Assembly (NCBI GenBank): GCA_028023455.1
Contig: JAQFVV010000346.1
Location: 622,001 to 686,000, forward strand
Direction: 5' to 3'
DNA from: Epiperipatus broadwayi
Lineage: Eukaryota; Onychophora; Udeonychophora; Euonychophora; Peripatidae
Length of the DNA: 64,000 bases
Made by a program: the position numbers and the translations under genes. How positions within the stretch are numbered: the first letter of the stretch is position 1; every line of letters starts with the position of its first letter. Below, one piece after another: positions 1-12,048 of this stretch. Under the pieces are notes generated by a model. It ran no database searches and was not told where the DNA came from. It saw nothing but the letters and a program-made list of their open reading frames with translations.

Positions 1-1530
1 TTTTGCAACTTTTGTTTTATAAATAAATGTCTTAATTTCATTAGATAACTGGATTACTTAATTTTTGTGGAGAGTAAGTAGTATGTAGATTATTAATATT
101 AAAAATTGGTGACCGTTGAAGTTTGAACACCAATGTATATTAAAAGTTATTTTTATTTGCAACATTCGTGCTTGCATTCCAAGATACTTTAGATTGGCCT
201 ATATAAGTGAATTTAGGTACAAAGATAAGACGTCCACTCTTTTCAAAGTCTATCTTGTGTCTTAGTTTGTACAGTATCCTTTGTACTCAAAATACTGTTA
301 TGGTATTAAAATAATATTTCAGCATATGTGCATAGGGTGTAGTTCTCTTCTGATTAAAGTAATTATATGTATATATACATCTCAAATTTATTGTTTTTAG
401 TATATATATAAATAAGTCTATATATTGATTAACCAATCTCAACTAGGGGGATTTTTTTATTTCAGTGCTGAATTTTTCAATTTAGTCAAATTGTTTATAT
501 TTCACGCTGTATTAACTTATATTACAATTATTACATTATTGTAATCTTGTGTGTACATTATAAGTAGCATTATACAAAATAATAGATGAACTATATAAAC
601 ACATACAATTTTTACTATGCATATAATGCCTTATGTATATGTATTTGTATACATGTTACCACTTGTCCACACAGAACAAGTAATGACTATATTGATCATT
701 ATCCTTAAATAGATGTATTGATAAAAATAATCTTATCTAAACTTATAATTGACTTCTCTCCTCTCAAAAATCCTTATTTTGTAAATAAGGGTTTGCGTTA
801 TGTTTGTGTATTATTCCATGTGAAATCATCTTTTGATTGTGTCCACCTAGAAATCATATATATGTTTATTAACGTTAGAAATCTGTCTCTTTCATCTTAA
901 CTAATTGTATCTTTTGACTAATTATTTATATAAAAAAAAAATCTGTCACTTCTTAAAATATTAGCAAAAATTATTGTATGGTCTTTAAAAATAATAGATA
1001 TCCTGGAATTTATGCTTCATAAAAATTAGAGATTAAATTTCATCTTATAGTTAAAAAGCATTTGTTTATAATCAAGAAAATAAGATTAGATAATGCTATT
1101 GTTCAAGAAGGAGGAATAGTATATTACCGTTTATGAATAATAGTTGCATTTTTTTATTATTACAAAAATAAGATCTCAAACTAAAATAGTTCTTAATGAT
1201 ATCCATGTTGATTTAAAGATAACAAAAACATATATAATGTATATTACAATATGAAGTTTTAAAAGTAGTATTTGTTAATGATAGGCCACATATCTGCTAC
1301 ATTTGAAACTTATACATTATTTTTGCTTTTAAAGATCACATGATACAATGGATGTCCATTATTATTGTTGTTTTTTGAGAGTATAAGTTTGCACAAGGAA
1401 TTTAGTTTCAAGAATAGTTAAGAAAGTTTTTACAATGTTCATACAACTATTAATTGCTTTTAAAATAAGTTATCTACTCAATTGGGATATTTTATCTGAG
1501 TGTAGCAGGAATTGCTATTATGATGTTTTA
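1..1530. other. AT-rich sequence, no gene recognised
   Basis: Low-complexity AT-rich DNA with poly(A)/poly(T) runs and scattered TATATA tracts. The short ORF at 718-900 has strongly AT-driven composition and no domain I recognise. No repeat match to the rest of the window was seen by eye. It is probably intron or intergenic sequence. Confidence 0.6.
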
Positions 1531-1553
1531 ACAAAAGAAAATTGTGTTTTAGT

Positions 1554-1985
1554 TTATGGTAGTTGTGGAGGGCCCGTACTACCGCCGATAGACAGCGCTC
1601 CACCACCATCAACAACCGGCCCGAAGCTTGCAAGTGATAAATTTATATCCGAAAGTGGCTGAAAATTGATAAATAACAATGCCTGAAGCAATGTATATCC
1701 AACAAATACATCGAAAGTACAAATTATAAAAAAAACCAAGAATTTGCTATAAAATTCAAATTAAATAAAAAAAAACAGAAATCGGTCAAAATACGCACCA
1801 CCACCCACCCCCACAACTAGCTAATTTCATCAAATTATTCTCTGAAATCGGCAATACAAATGCAACGAATCCATCGAAAATACAAATTGCAAAAAAAAAA
1901 ACAAAGAAAACCCTATAAAATTCAAGTTAAAAAAACAGAAATCAGTGGAAATCTACAAAGAAATATGGCGGGGAGAGTGAACGTG
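1554..1985. repeat. GC-richer patch with a degenerate direct repeat
   Basis: Base composition shifts abruptly here: 1,560-1,630 is GC-rich with several CpGs, and 1,795-1,820 is a CCACC/CCCAC tract. Two diverged copies of one segment lie at about 1,680-1,790 and 1,850-1,960. Both contain 'acatcgaaa/ccatcgaaa', then 'tacaaatt', a poly(A) run, 'tataaaattcaa' and 'aaacagaaatc'. Small ORFs exist on both strands: + ending at 1,662 with a proline-rich tail, and - ending in a glycine/proline stretch. Neither matches a family I know. It could be a fragment of a mobile element or an old CpG-containing promoter or exon. Confidence 0.4.
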
Positions 1986-2590
1986 GAACCATAATTGTAT
2001 AAATATTAAGTTGATGGTGGATTTAATATTCAAGTAATGTGCATTCCTATTAGTATGTTTATTATCTTTCATTGTGTTAATGTAATACCATACATAAATA
2101 CTCATGTATATATACTTTACATTATTTTTATATAAACCATGCTTGATTCAAAAAGTGTTTGATAATAATAAATTGTTTGAAAGTCTAATATTATATTTTA
2201 TCATTGTTTTATACTGAATAGTACAATAGCTATAAGAATCGGAAAGTTAGCTAAAGCAAATTTTGAATTGTTTTATCTACCTATATGGCAGTTTGATCAA
2301 GTAATTTCAATGTGTTGACTGGACTAATTTTATATATATATACTTTTTTGGATCAGGAATTGATGTAAAAACTTTGTATTCAACAGAGAACAGTTTTTCC
2401 TTCTGCGCTAAACTGTTCACAGTTGTTATGCACCAAGATGAACAATTGAGAATCCATATAATTTCAGATGTATCATACAACTTTAGAAACAGTTTGAATT
2501 ATTTTGTGATAGTGATCTTATTTTTCTTAAAAAGTAGAATGTTGTTATGTTTTTGCCAAATGACTGAATGTGCTACTTTAGGACAATGAT
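1986..2590. other. AT-rich sequence, no gene recognised
   Basis: No coding exon or recognised element. The short ORFs on either strand near 2,374-2,717 overlap the start of the monomer array and are not convincing genes. Confidence 0.5.
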
Positions 2591-2759
2591 GAAACATCCA
2601 GGTCCTAAAATATTTTGTTGAAATTTTATGCTTCTGGCCAGAGGCTGTTTCTGAGTCAACAAATGCATTAAATGTTATTGCATTTATATAAATTCTTGAG
2701 CTTTTATTATCTATCATTTCTTATTATATTTTTTATTAGATTACTTCATTGTCTTTTGC

Positions 2760-4105
2760 CAGTAATGAAAATGATATAGTAATGGGAAAATGTATGTATT
2801 ACATAATGTTATACATTAGAAAACCAGTATGGTGAATAGCTCAATTAACTAAACAAAATCAATGCAGAAATATTCCATTCACTAGTTGGCCAGTTTTATA
2901 GTGAGCTAAGTTGTATATCGGAGTATAAGTTAATATTCAAAATCTTGTGTCATTTTAGATATTAATAATAATTTAGCCATATTGACTTACTTTGTGATTA
3001 CTATCTCAATTTTGTAAAGTGAAAACGAACAGAAAATGAATTTATTGGCATGAATATGAAAGCAATGATGAAACATCTAGGCCTTAAAATATTTTGACGA
3101 AATCTTGTGTTTCTGGCCAGAGGCTGTTTCTGAGTTAACAAATTCATTGAATCCTTTTGCATTTATAAAACCTTTAACTATTATTATTTATGATTATTGG
3201 TAATATTTTGCACTGGAATAGTTCATGAATGAAAATGTTGCAGGAAATACTATAGTAATAATTAAAATCAACTTTGTTTTACTTAATCAAATTTCAACTC
3301 ATATAAATTTATGCATAAATTAGAAATTGAAAAATGTGTTTATTATATAATCAAGTATTTAGAAGTGCATTGACATTAGAAGATCATGCGCGCTCACTCA
3401 ATTGCCCAACTACGATCAATGTAAAAATTGCCAGTAATGAAAATGATATAGTAATGGGAAAATGTATGTATTACATAATGTTATACATTAGAAGACCAGT
3501 ATTGTGAATAGCTCAATTAACTAAACAAAATCAATGCAGAAATATTCCATTCAGTAGTTGGCCAGTCTTATAGTGAGCTAAGTTGTATATCGGAGTATAA
3601 GTTAATATTCAAAATCTTGTGTCATTTTAGATATTAATAATAATTTAGCCATATTGACTTACTTTGTGATTACTATCTCAATTTTGTAAAGTGAAAACGA
3701 AACAGAAAATGAATTTATTGGCATGAATATGAAAGCAATGATGAAACATCTAGGCCTTAAAATATTTTGACGAAATTTTGTGCTTCTGGCCAGAGGCTGT
3801 TTCTGAGTTAACAAATTCATTGAATCCTTTTGCATTTATAAAACCTTTAACTATTATTATTTATGATTATTGGTGATATTTTATGCTGGAATAGTTCATG
3901 TATGAAAATGTTGCAGGAAATACTATAGTAATCCAAATGATAATTAAAATCAACTTTGTTTTACTTAATCAAATTTCAACTCATATAAATTTATGCATAA
4001 ATTAGAAATTGAAAAATGTGTTTATTATATAATCAAGTATTTAGAAGTGCATTGACATTAGAAGATCATGCGCGCTCACTCAATTGCCCAACTACGATCA
4101 ATGTA
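2760..4105 (+). repeat. 672-bp direct tandem duplication
   Basis: Copy 1 (about 2,760-3,430) and copy 2 (about 3,432-4,105) are nearly identical, aligned at an offset of 672 bp from 'agtaatgaaaatgatatagt' onward. The few differences include a one-base insertion in the 'gaaaacgaaacag' stretch and about nine bases (near 'atccaaatg') present only in copy 2. Identity is far higher than between ordinary monomers of the array, so this is a recent local duplication within older repeats. Confidence 0.85.
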
Positions 4106-6643
4106 AAAATGTTCCTATATCATCTTAGATATTTTTAAAAATTTAACTGTTATTTTGTAGAAAAGATTACCATTTTACATTGAGGAATTAAATATTGTAG
4201 AGTGAACGTAAACAGAAAATGAATTTATTGTCATGAAAATGAAGGCAATGATAAATGTCTAGACCTTAAAATGTTTTGACGAAATTTTATGCTTCTAGCC
4301 AGAGGCTGTTTCTGAGTCAACAGATGTATTAAATATTATTGCTTTTATATAAAATCTTTAATTTCTGATATTTTTTATTACTGAAAATGATATAGGAATC
4401 AGAAAGATAATTAAAACCAACCTTGTTTTACTTAATCAAATTTCACCTCGCATACTTTTGTACATTTTAATTTTATAAAAGTAATGGGAAAATGTATTTA
4501 CATATATTCGAAGACCAGTAGGGCTGAACATGCTCAATTATCTAAACAAAATCAACGTGGAAATATTCCATTCAATAGTTGTCCAGTCTTATAGAGAGCC
4601 AAGAAATAATATTTGATACCTTGTGTCATTTTAGATATTATTAATAATTTAGCCATATTGACTTTGTGATTATTGTCTCAATTTTGTAGAGTGAAAGTGA
4701 ACAGAAAATGAATTTATTGACATGAATGTGAGGGCAATGATGAAACATCTAAGTCAGAAAATATATTGATGAAATTTTGTGCTTCTGGCCAGAGGCTGTT
4801 TCTGAGTCAACAGATGCATTAAATATTGCTTTTATATAAAATCTTTACCTTTTATTATTTATAATTTCTGATGATATTTTTTATTGGAATACTTCATTGT
4901 CTTCTGATAGTAATGAAAATGATATTGGAATTGGAAAGATAATTTAAGGCCAATCTTGTTTTATTTACTCAAATTTCACCTCTTATACATTTGTATATTT
5001 TAATTTTGTAGTAATGGAGAAATGTATGTATTACATAATGTTATGTATTCGAAGACCAGTAGGGCTGAACATGCTCAATTATCTAAACAAAATCAATGTG
5101 GAAATATTCCATTCAATAGTTGGCCAGTCTTATAGAGAGCCAAGAAAGTTAATATTTGACATCTTGTGTCATTTTAGATATTATTAATAGTTTAGCCATA
5201 TTGACTTACTTTATGATTATTATCTCAATTTTGTAGAGTGAAAATGAACAGAAAATGAATTTATTGCCATGAATATATGATGGCAATGATGAAATATCTA
5301 GGTCAGAAAATATTTTGATGAAATTTTGTGCTTCTGGCCAGAGGCTGTTTCTGAGTCAACAAATTCATTAAATCCTATTGCATTTATATAAATCTTTAAC
5401 TATTATTATTTATGATTATTGGTGATACTTTATGCTGAAATAGTTCATGAATGAAAATGTTGCAGGAAATGCTATAGTAATCCAAAAGATAATTAAAACC
5501 AACTTTGTTTTACTTAATCAAATTTCAACTCATATAAATTTATGCATAAATTAGAAATTGAAAAATGTTTTTATTATATAATCAAATATTCATAAATGCA
5601 TTGACATTAGAAGACCATGCACTCATTCAATTGCCTAACTAGGATCAATGTAAAAACATTCCTACATCATCTTAAATATTTTTAAAAATTTAGCTGTATT
5701 GAGTTATTTTGCTATAATGTCATGAAGAAAGATCACCATTTTATATGAAGATTTAAATATTGTAGAGTGAAAATAAGCAGAAAATGAATATATTATCATG
5801 AAAATGAGGGCGATGATGAAACATCTAGACCTTAAAATGTTTTGATGAAATTTTATGTTTCTGGCTAGAGGTTGTTTATGGAGTCAGCAAATACATTAAA
5901 TTCTATTGCATTTATATCAAATCTTTAGCTATTATTATTTATGATTATTGGTGATACTTTATGTTGGAATAGTTCATTAATGATGATTTTGAAGTGATGA
6001 AAATATTGCAGGAAATGCTATAGTAATCCGAATGATAATTAAAACCAACTTTGTTTTACTTAATCAAATTTCAATACGTATAAATTTATGCATAAATTAG
6101 AAATTGAAAAATATGTTTATTATATTATCTGTATTTAGAAGTGCATTGACATTAGAAGACCATGCACTCACTCAATTACCCAACTAGGATCCATGTAAAA
6201 ATGTTCCTATATCATCTTAGATATTTTTTAAAAATTTAGCTGTTATTTTGTTGACGAAAGATCACCATTTTATATCAAGGAATTAAATATCGTAGAGTGA
6301 AAGTAAACAGAAAATGAATTTATTGTCATGAAAATGAAGGCAATGATGAAACATTTAGGCTTTAAAATTTTTTTGACGAAATTTTATGCTTGTGGCCAGA
6401 GACTGTTTCTGAGTCAACAGATGCATTAAATATTCCTTTTATATAAAATCTTTACCTTTTATTATTTATAATTTCTGATGATATTTTTTATTGGAATACT
6501 TCATTGTCTTCTGATAGTAATGAAAATCATATTGGAATTGGAAAGATAATTTAAGGCCAACCTTGTTTTACTTAATCAAATTTCACCTCTTATACATTCG
6601 TATATTTTAATTTTGTAGTAATGGGAAAATGTATGTATTACAT

Positions 6644-6986
6644 GAGGGGTCATGGTGCCCGCAGACCATTTTATGTATGCCCACTGCTATCCGAACATGA
6701 TAAAAAATTATTTATCTGATACAAATAAATTTAATTCTTAAAATTTCTTATAAATTATTGTATAATATTGTAATCAAATTGTAGAGCATACTATACTTTT
6801 ATAGTGTAAAAATGTAAATGTTAATTATATGTTAAAATTTTATTTTTGAAATAAATATTTTTTTGTACATTATGTGTATTATTAACAATATCCAACTATA
6901 AATTTACATTGAAAAAATAAATGGTGCCCGCCACCTGGCCAGTATTATAGAATGTGCTCCTAAGTGCAAAAAGGTTGGGACCCCTG
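6644..6986. mobile_element. Small non-autonomous hAT element, copy A (5' terminus damaged)
   Basis: The element ends in 'ggttgggacccctg' and is flanked by an 8-bp target-site duplication, TATTACAT (6,636-6,643 and 6,987-6,994), as expected for hAT transposons. Compared with the copy at 13,217 it has lost about 24 bp just inside the left terminus, so the left inverted repeat is broken. It carries no transposase ORF, only AT-rich filler with 'ggtgcccgc' motifs near both ends. It sits inside a monomer of the array, and the monomer is restored when the element and one duplication are removed. Confidence 0.85.
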
Positions 6987-7719
6987 TATTACATAATGTT
7001 ATACATTCGAAGACCAGTAGGGCTGAACATGCTCAATTATCTAAACAAAATCAATGTGGAAATATTCCATTCAATAGTTGGCCAGTCTTATAGAGAGCCA
7101 AGAAAGTTAATATTTGACATCTTGTGTCATTTTAGGTAGTATTAATAATTTAGCCATATTGACTTACTTTGTGATTATTATCTCAATTTTGTAGAGTGAA
7201 AATGAACAGAAAATGAATTTATTACCATGAATATGAGGGCAATGATGAAATATCTAGGTCAGAAAATATTTTGATGAAATTTTGTGCTTCTGGCCAGAGG
7301 CTGTTTCTGAGTCGACACATTCATTAAATCCTATTGCATTTATATAAATCTTTAACTATTATTATTTATGATTATTGGTGATACTTTATGCTGAAATAGT
7401 TCATGAATGAAAATGTTGCAGGAAATGCTATAGTAATCCAAAAGATAATTAAAACCAACTTTGTTTTTCTTAATCAAATTTCAACTCATGTAAATTTATG
7501 CATAAATTAGAAATTGAAAAATGTTTTTATTATATAATCAAATATTCATAAGTGCATTGACATTAGAAGACCATGCACTCACTCAATTTCCCAACTAGGA
7601 TTGATGTAAAAATGTTTCTGTATCAGCTTAAAATGATTTAAAAAATGTAGCTCTATTGAGTTATTTTGCTATAATTATGTCAACTTTGTTGAAGAAACAT
7701 CACCATTTTAGAGTGAACA

Positions 7720-9160
7720 TGATGCTATATTTTTAAGGGATTTCTGCTAATTCTTGGGGAAGTTTTATTTCTGATATCTTTAGACAATTGTAGCTATCAA
7801 TTGACCTTTATCTTGAATTGACTCACTTGCAAATGCATCTGGAGAAAACAAAGTAATTACAAACAGATGTTTTTCAACTATATACTCCTCTATCCTCTAA
7901 AACAAACAATCTGTGTTTCTGACATATTTTGTTTTTTGATCAATCTCTGGTTAATGACTCATTTAAGTAACAGTGTGAATACAAAAATTGACTAAACTTA
8001 TTTTTTTATTTTCAAGTTAATTTATATGCATCAGATTATTAAAGAAAAACATATTCTTTATATTACAAGCAAACAATTTATTTCACAGTTTCAATGTATA
8101 CTTGAATTTCAGTAATCTTTAATACCCAAATTGTATCTTATTTAATTAAGTATATTCATTATTAAAAATACAATGGTTTTCGTTTTTCTTTATATCACAA
8201 TAAATATGAATTTAAAGACTATTGTTTTATAGTATTTTAATTATCTTTATTTAATTTTACTATCCCATAAAATTGGGTTTAAAGCTTAAAAACTATTCAA
8301 GTAAATCAAAATCTTGAAGAAAAAAAGTAAATGTTCAGTAGTAAGATAGTATATATATTGTATTTGTCTTTTCTTTTAAGCAGTATTATTGCTTTTTTTT
8401 TTTTGTCATATAGGCGCACACATTTTAAATAGTATATACCTGTTAATGTTAAAGTTTTTATTTATAACAATTATATTTTATGATTTGAAGTTTAAAAACA
8501 AACAACAATTTCTAATATGCTCTTCTACATCTAATCTTTTATTCCCCCTCCCTCCTGTTTAGTATATGATTTTTTATATTTTTTTATAACTTTTTGTGAA
8601 AATGTATAATCATACTTTTCTTTATTTGCTTACTGGTGCGTATAATGTCATTCTTATAATACATATATAAAAGTATGTGAAGAACGATTAGGTAATAAGA
8701 AAAGGTAGTTAAAATGTTATTGTATATTGTTATTGGTAATATTTTGTTAAGAATGGCATAGTAATAACTTTTTAGGGATGATGAAAATTTTGCATGAAAT
8801 CCTATAATTATCATAAAATAAACAAAGAAAATTTATCTATGCTTTTTAATTTTTGCTGTAACAGAAAAATTTATTTAATTATATTTTTTTCTTGTAAAAT
8901 TAAGAGATTTTTGTTTGCTAGATGACCTTAACAATTTTATTGTGTTGTCAAGAATGAGATTTTTTTTTTTTTTCGCTTATTTAGGCATTGATGCAAACAT
9001 TTTCCATGTCTTAGCCAGCCATTCTCATTATTGAATACTTCTGCTTATAATAGTATTACACTATATACTTTTGAACAGTTGAAATTGGTATAATTTCAGG
9101 CATTTTCTATCATTTGGTCACTTGGAATTATTTTAGAATAACTGTCTTAATTGTACTCAA
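7720..9160. other. AT-rich sequence between array blocks
   Basis: The monomer pattern is lost here. Poly(T) and poly(A) runs are frequent and no coding exon was recognised. The minus-strand ORFs near 8,584 and 9,176 are low-complexity and AT-driven. Confidence 0.5.
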
Positions 9161-9935
9161 AAATTAAAATTATTATTATATATTTACCAAATAGTGAAAT
9201 ATGTTACTATGAAATAGGATGATGTAACACCTAAGTTCTGAAAATAATTTTATGCTTCTGCCAGAGGTTGTTGCTGAGTCTTCAAATGCAATAAGTGATC
9301 TTTTTAAAATGATGAAAATGTTATAGGAAATTATATAAAAATCAGAAAGGATAATTAAAACCAATTTTATTTTACTTAATTAAATTTCAACTTGTATAAG
9401 TTTGTGCATTTTAATTTTTATAGGAGTGGGGAAATGTATTTATTATATAATCAGATATTTAAGAGTACAGTGACATTAGAAGACTAGTATAAGTAAGCAA
9501 CTCAGTTGTCTAAACGGGATCAAAGAAGGGGTATTCTATTCAGCAGTATCTGTGAGCCAAATTGCTGTTATAGCATAAAACAAGATAATATTTAGATCTT
9601 GCATAATCTTAGATATTTTTAACAATTTAACCATATTAACTTATTTTATAATGATTATTTCAATTTTGTTGAAGAAATGTCACTATTTTGCATCAAGGAT
9701 TTAAATATTGTAGAATTTATTATCATGAAATTGACGGCAGTGATGAAACATCTAGGCCTTAAAATGTTATGACGAAATTTTATGCTTCTGGCCAGAGGCT
9801 GTTTCTGAGTCATCAAATGCATTAAAATCCTATCGCATTTATGTAAAATCCTTAGCAGTTATTTTTTAAGATTATTGGTGGTACTTTATGCTGGAATAGG
9901 TTCAGGAATGAAAATGTTGCAGGGAATGCTATAGT
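9160..9935. repeat. Monomer array, part 2 (diverged)
   Basis: Two further monomers with cores at about 9,264 and 9,795, 531 bp apart. The first is diverged ('tgccagaggttgttgctgag'); the second is closer to consensus. The second monomer is cut at 'gctatagt' by the element beginning at 9,936 and resumes at 12,049. Confidence 0.75.
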
Positions 9936-12048
9936 CAGCGTTGCGTGAATAACCTCACCTTTGTGCAAGGTAAATATTAGCAGGTGCACACATCCTTTTC
10001 ATTCTATGAAATAAAATTTGTAAATTAAAAGACCATTTTTCCCAACAATTTCACAAGAAAAATCTGAAAATATGGCTTTAGTTATGTAATTGGTTTGGTA
10101 AATACCTTATGTATTTTATTCATTTTGAAATAAAACTCTTGTTTAAAAAAATAATTTTTGAAACAATAATTAAATAATAACCTTAAAGTTATTTATTTAG
10201 TGCATTTTTTTTTTCAAAAGTTTTCATATTAATTTTTGGTTAATCCTGTAAAATTGCTAGTAGAGATAGCAAATAAGATAATTTTTTTTAATATTTAAAA
10301 GAACTTGATGACCACCTCACACAGTATGAAAAATTGCATGACTCTTTTTTCCTTCTCAGGCCGATTCTAAAATTATATAAGTAATTCTACTTTCAGTTTA
10401 CTTACTTAAAAAAATTATCTACAGCCAGGTGAATGCTTAGCTTCTGAACTCTGTCTTTCTGAAGTACAGTAGTTCTAAAAGCTGATGTATCTCTTAGGTT
10501 TCTTTACCAATATTTAGATCAACTTTAACTGGCATATCAACAATTCGTTAGAAATAGTTAAAAATAATTCTTGTTTGTTTCAAAATCTCTCATGCATAAA
10601 CTTATTCATGTTTTTTATGTGCATGATATTTCCACTATTAATAATTATAATTTATTATATATAATCAGATATTTTAAATTTTTATACTTCCATTGTTTAT
10701 TGATATAACTTTTATATTTCATTAGGACCACCGAAATAGGTTTTAAATAACATAGCTGATAGAACTCCTTCATTTTATTAGTATCTACTTGCTAAATTTA
10801 CTTTTAATTCAGAACCTCTGACACACATGATTTGTTTTCTATTAACAGAAATAATTTCATTTGTTTTTATTCAGTAATAAAATATTTACACCAAATATAT
10901 TATATTTTTTAACACTTATTAATAACTAAGTTCATATTATATTTTATTATACAGGTTGACAATTAGGGATTTAGCCAGGATTTATTTAAGGGAAGAAATT
11001 TTTATACTTAGATTATTTTATTCAATACATTTTTGGAAGCAATTTAAACCCTTTCCAATTTATTTTGTTTATTCGTAAGTTATGTTGGATAATTATTAAA
11101 AAAAAATCAAACCCTTGGTTTGTTCCACTAGATACAAATTTTAGATTTTGCCAATAATGCAATCATGTAATATCAGATTTTATTATAATAAAAGAATCAC
11201 ATTAAATATCATTATCAAGAAATTTAAGAATTAAGTATTTTGATATGCAAAAAAAAAAAAGCTGTTTAGTAAAATATGTAAAAAGATAATAAGCTATAAT
11301 AAAAAATAAAAAAAGCAAATATAATATTGTTATTAAAAACATTTTGCACAAAACATCATCAGAATTGATCCTAGGACCTCACAATCCAGACTTAGCTAAA
11401 ATAAATGAGACGTTCAAATATAATTGATAAACATAATTTTTTCACATGCAGAATTACTGTAATTATGAGGCAATATTTTTAAAATAATTTTTAATTGTAA
11501 AAAAATCAGTAATGTGTTACTTTTTATATAAATTAGGATATTTAAATAAAAATGTTTAGGAAATCTAAACATTTTCATTTATATATGAATTTTATTAATT
11601 ATAGTGACAAAAGGGTCTTTATTTTTTATATGAAGTATATTTCGAGGCTTAAGAAATTATCACAATAAATCTAAGTAAAGAAAGTATTCCTCATATATTT
11701 AAATAAAACATATTTACAATCAGAACATGTTTCTAACAATAAAGTTATTCGGAATTTAAATATTTACATATAAATTTTATTAATTATCATGACAAAATGG
11801 CGTCGGTTTATTTGGTTTAGGGAAATGATAAAAGTATGTACATATTATATTTCGAGGCTCGAGCAATTGTCACAACAAGTTTAAGTAAAGAAGTATTTCT
11901 CACATATGTAAACAAAAAATATTTACACTCAGAAAGATCATATTTCTAACAATGAAGTGATTCAAAAATGTCAACATTTTCATTTACATATTAATTTGAC
12001 TAATTATCTTGGTGCACCTGTGATTTGTGTTTGCACATGATGGCCCTG
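9936..12048. mobile_element. hAT-like element, 2.1 kb, no surviving transposase
   Basis: The sequence begins CAGCG and ends CCCTG. It is bounded by GCTATAGT on the left (9,928-9,935) and GCTATAAT on the right (12,049-12,056), an 8-bp target duplication with one mismatch. Removing the insert rejoins a monomer: the core-to-core distance 9,795 to 12,442 falls from 2,647 to 526 bp, the array period. The termini are only weakly inverted-complementary; a shared 'caggtgcac' lies near both ends. The interior contains two diverged copies of a roughly 217-bp tandem repeat (about 11,560-11,990). No transposase ORF is visible. The hAT assignment rests on duplication length and terminal CAG/CTG. Confidence 0.65.
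11560..11995 (+). repeat. ~217-bp tandem repeat, two copies
   Basis: 'atatttcgaggct' recurs at about 11,637 and 11,854, and 'tttctaacaat' and 'attaattat' recur with similar spacing. The copies have diverged but align over their length. It lies inside the hAT-like insertion. Confidence 0.7.

Larger units (their letters stand above)
2590..7720. repeat. Degenerate tandem array of ~530-bp monomers, part 1
   Basis: A core motif around 'tggccagaggctgtttctga' recurs at about 2,642, 3,121, 3,794, 4,303, 4,793, 5,342, 5,868, 6,399 and 7,297. Spacing is mostly 480-550 bp. The exceptions are 673 bp at the local tandem duplication and 898 bp where a hAT element is inserted. At least two monomer types interleave. 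One has 'gtgcattgacattagaaga' followed by 'atgcactcactcaatt'; the other has 'gaagaccagtagggctgaac' followed by 'tgctcaattatctaaac'. No monomer contains a long ORF. It behaves like a decayed satellite or a tandemly amplified non-coding element. ORFs inside it (for example 6,954-7,139) are translations of the repeat, not genes. Confidence 0.85.
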
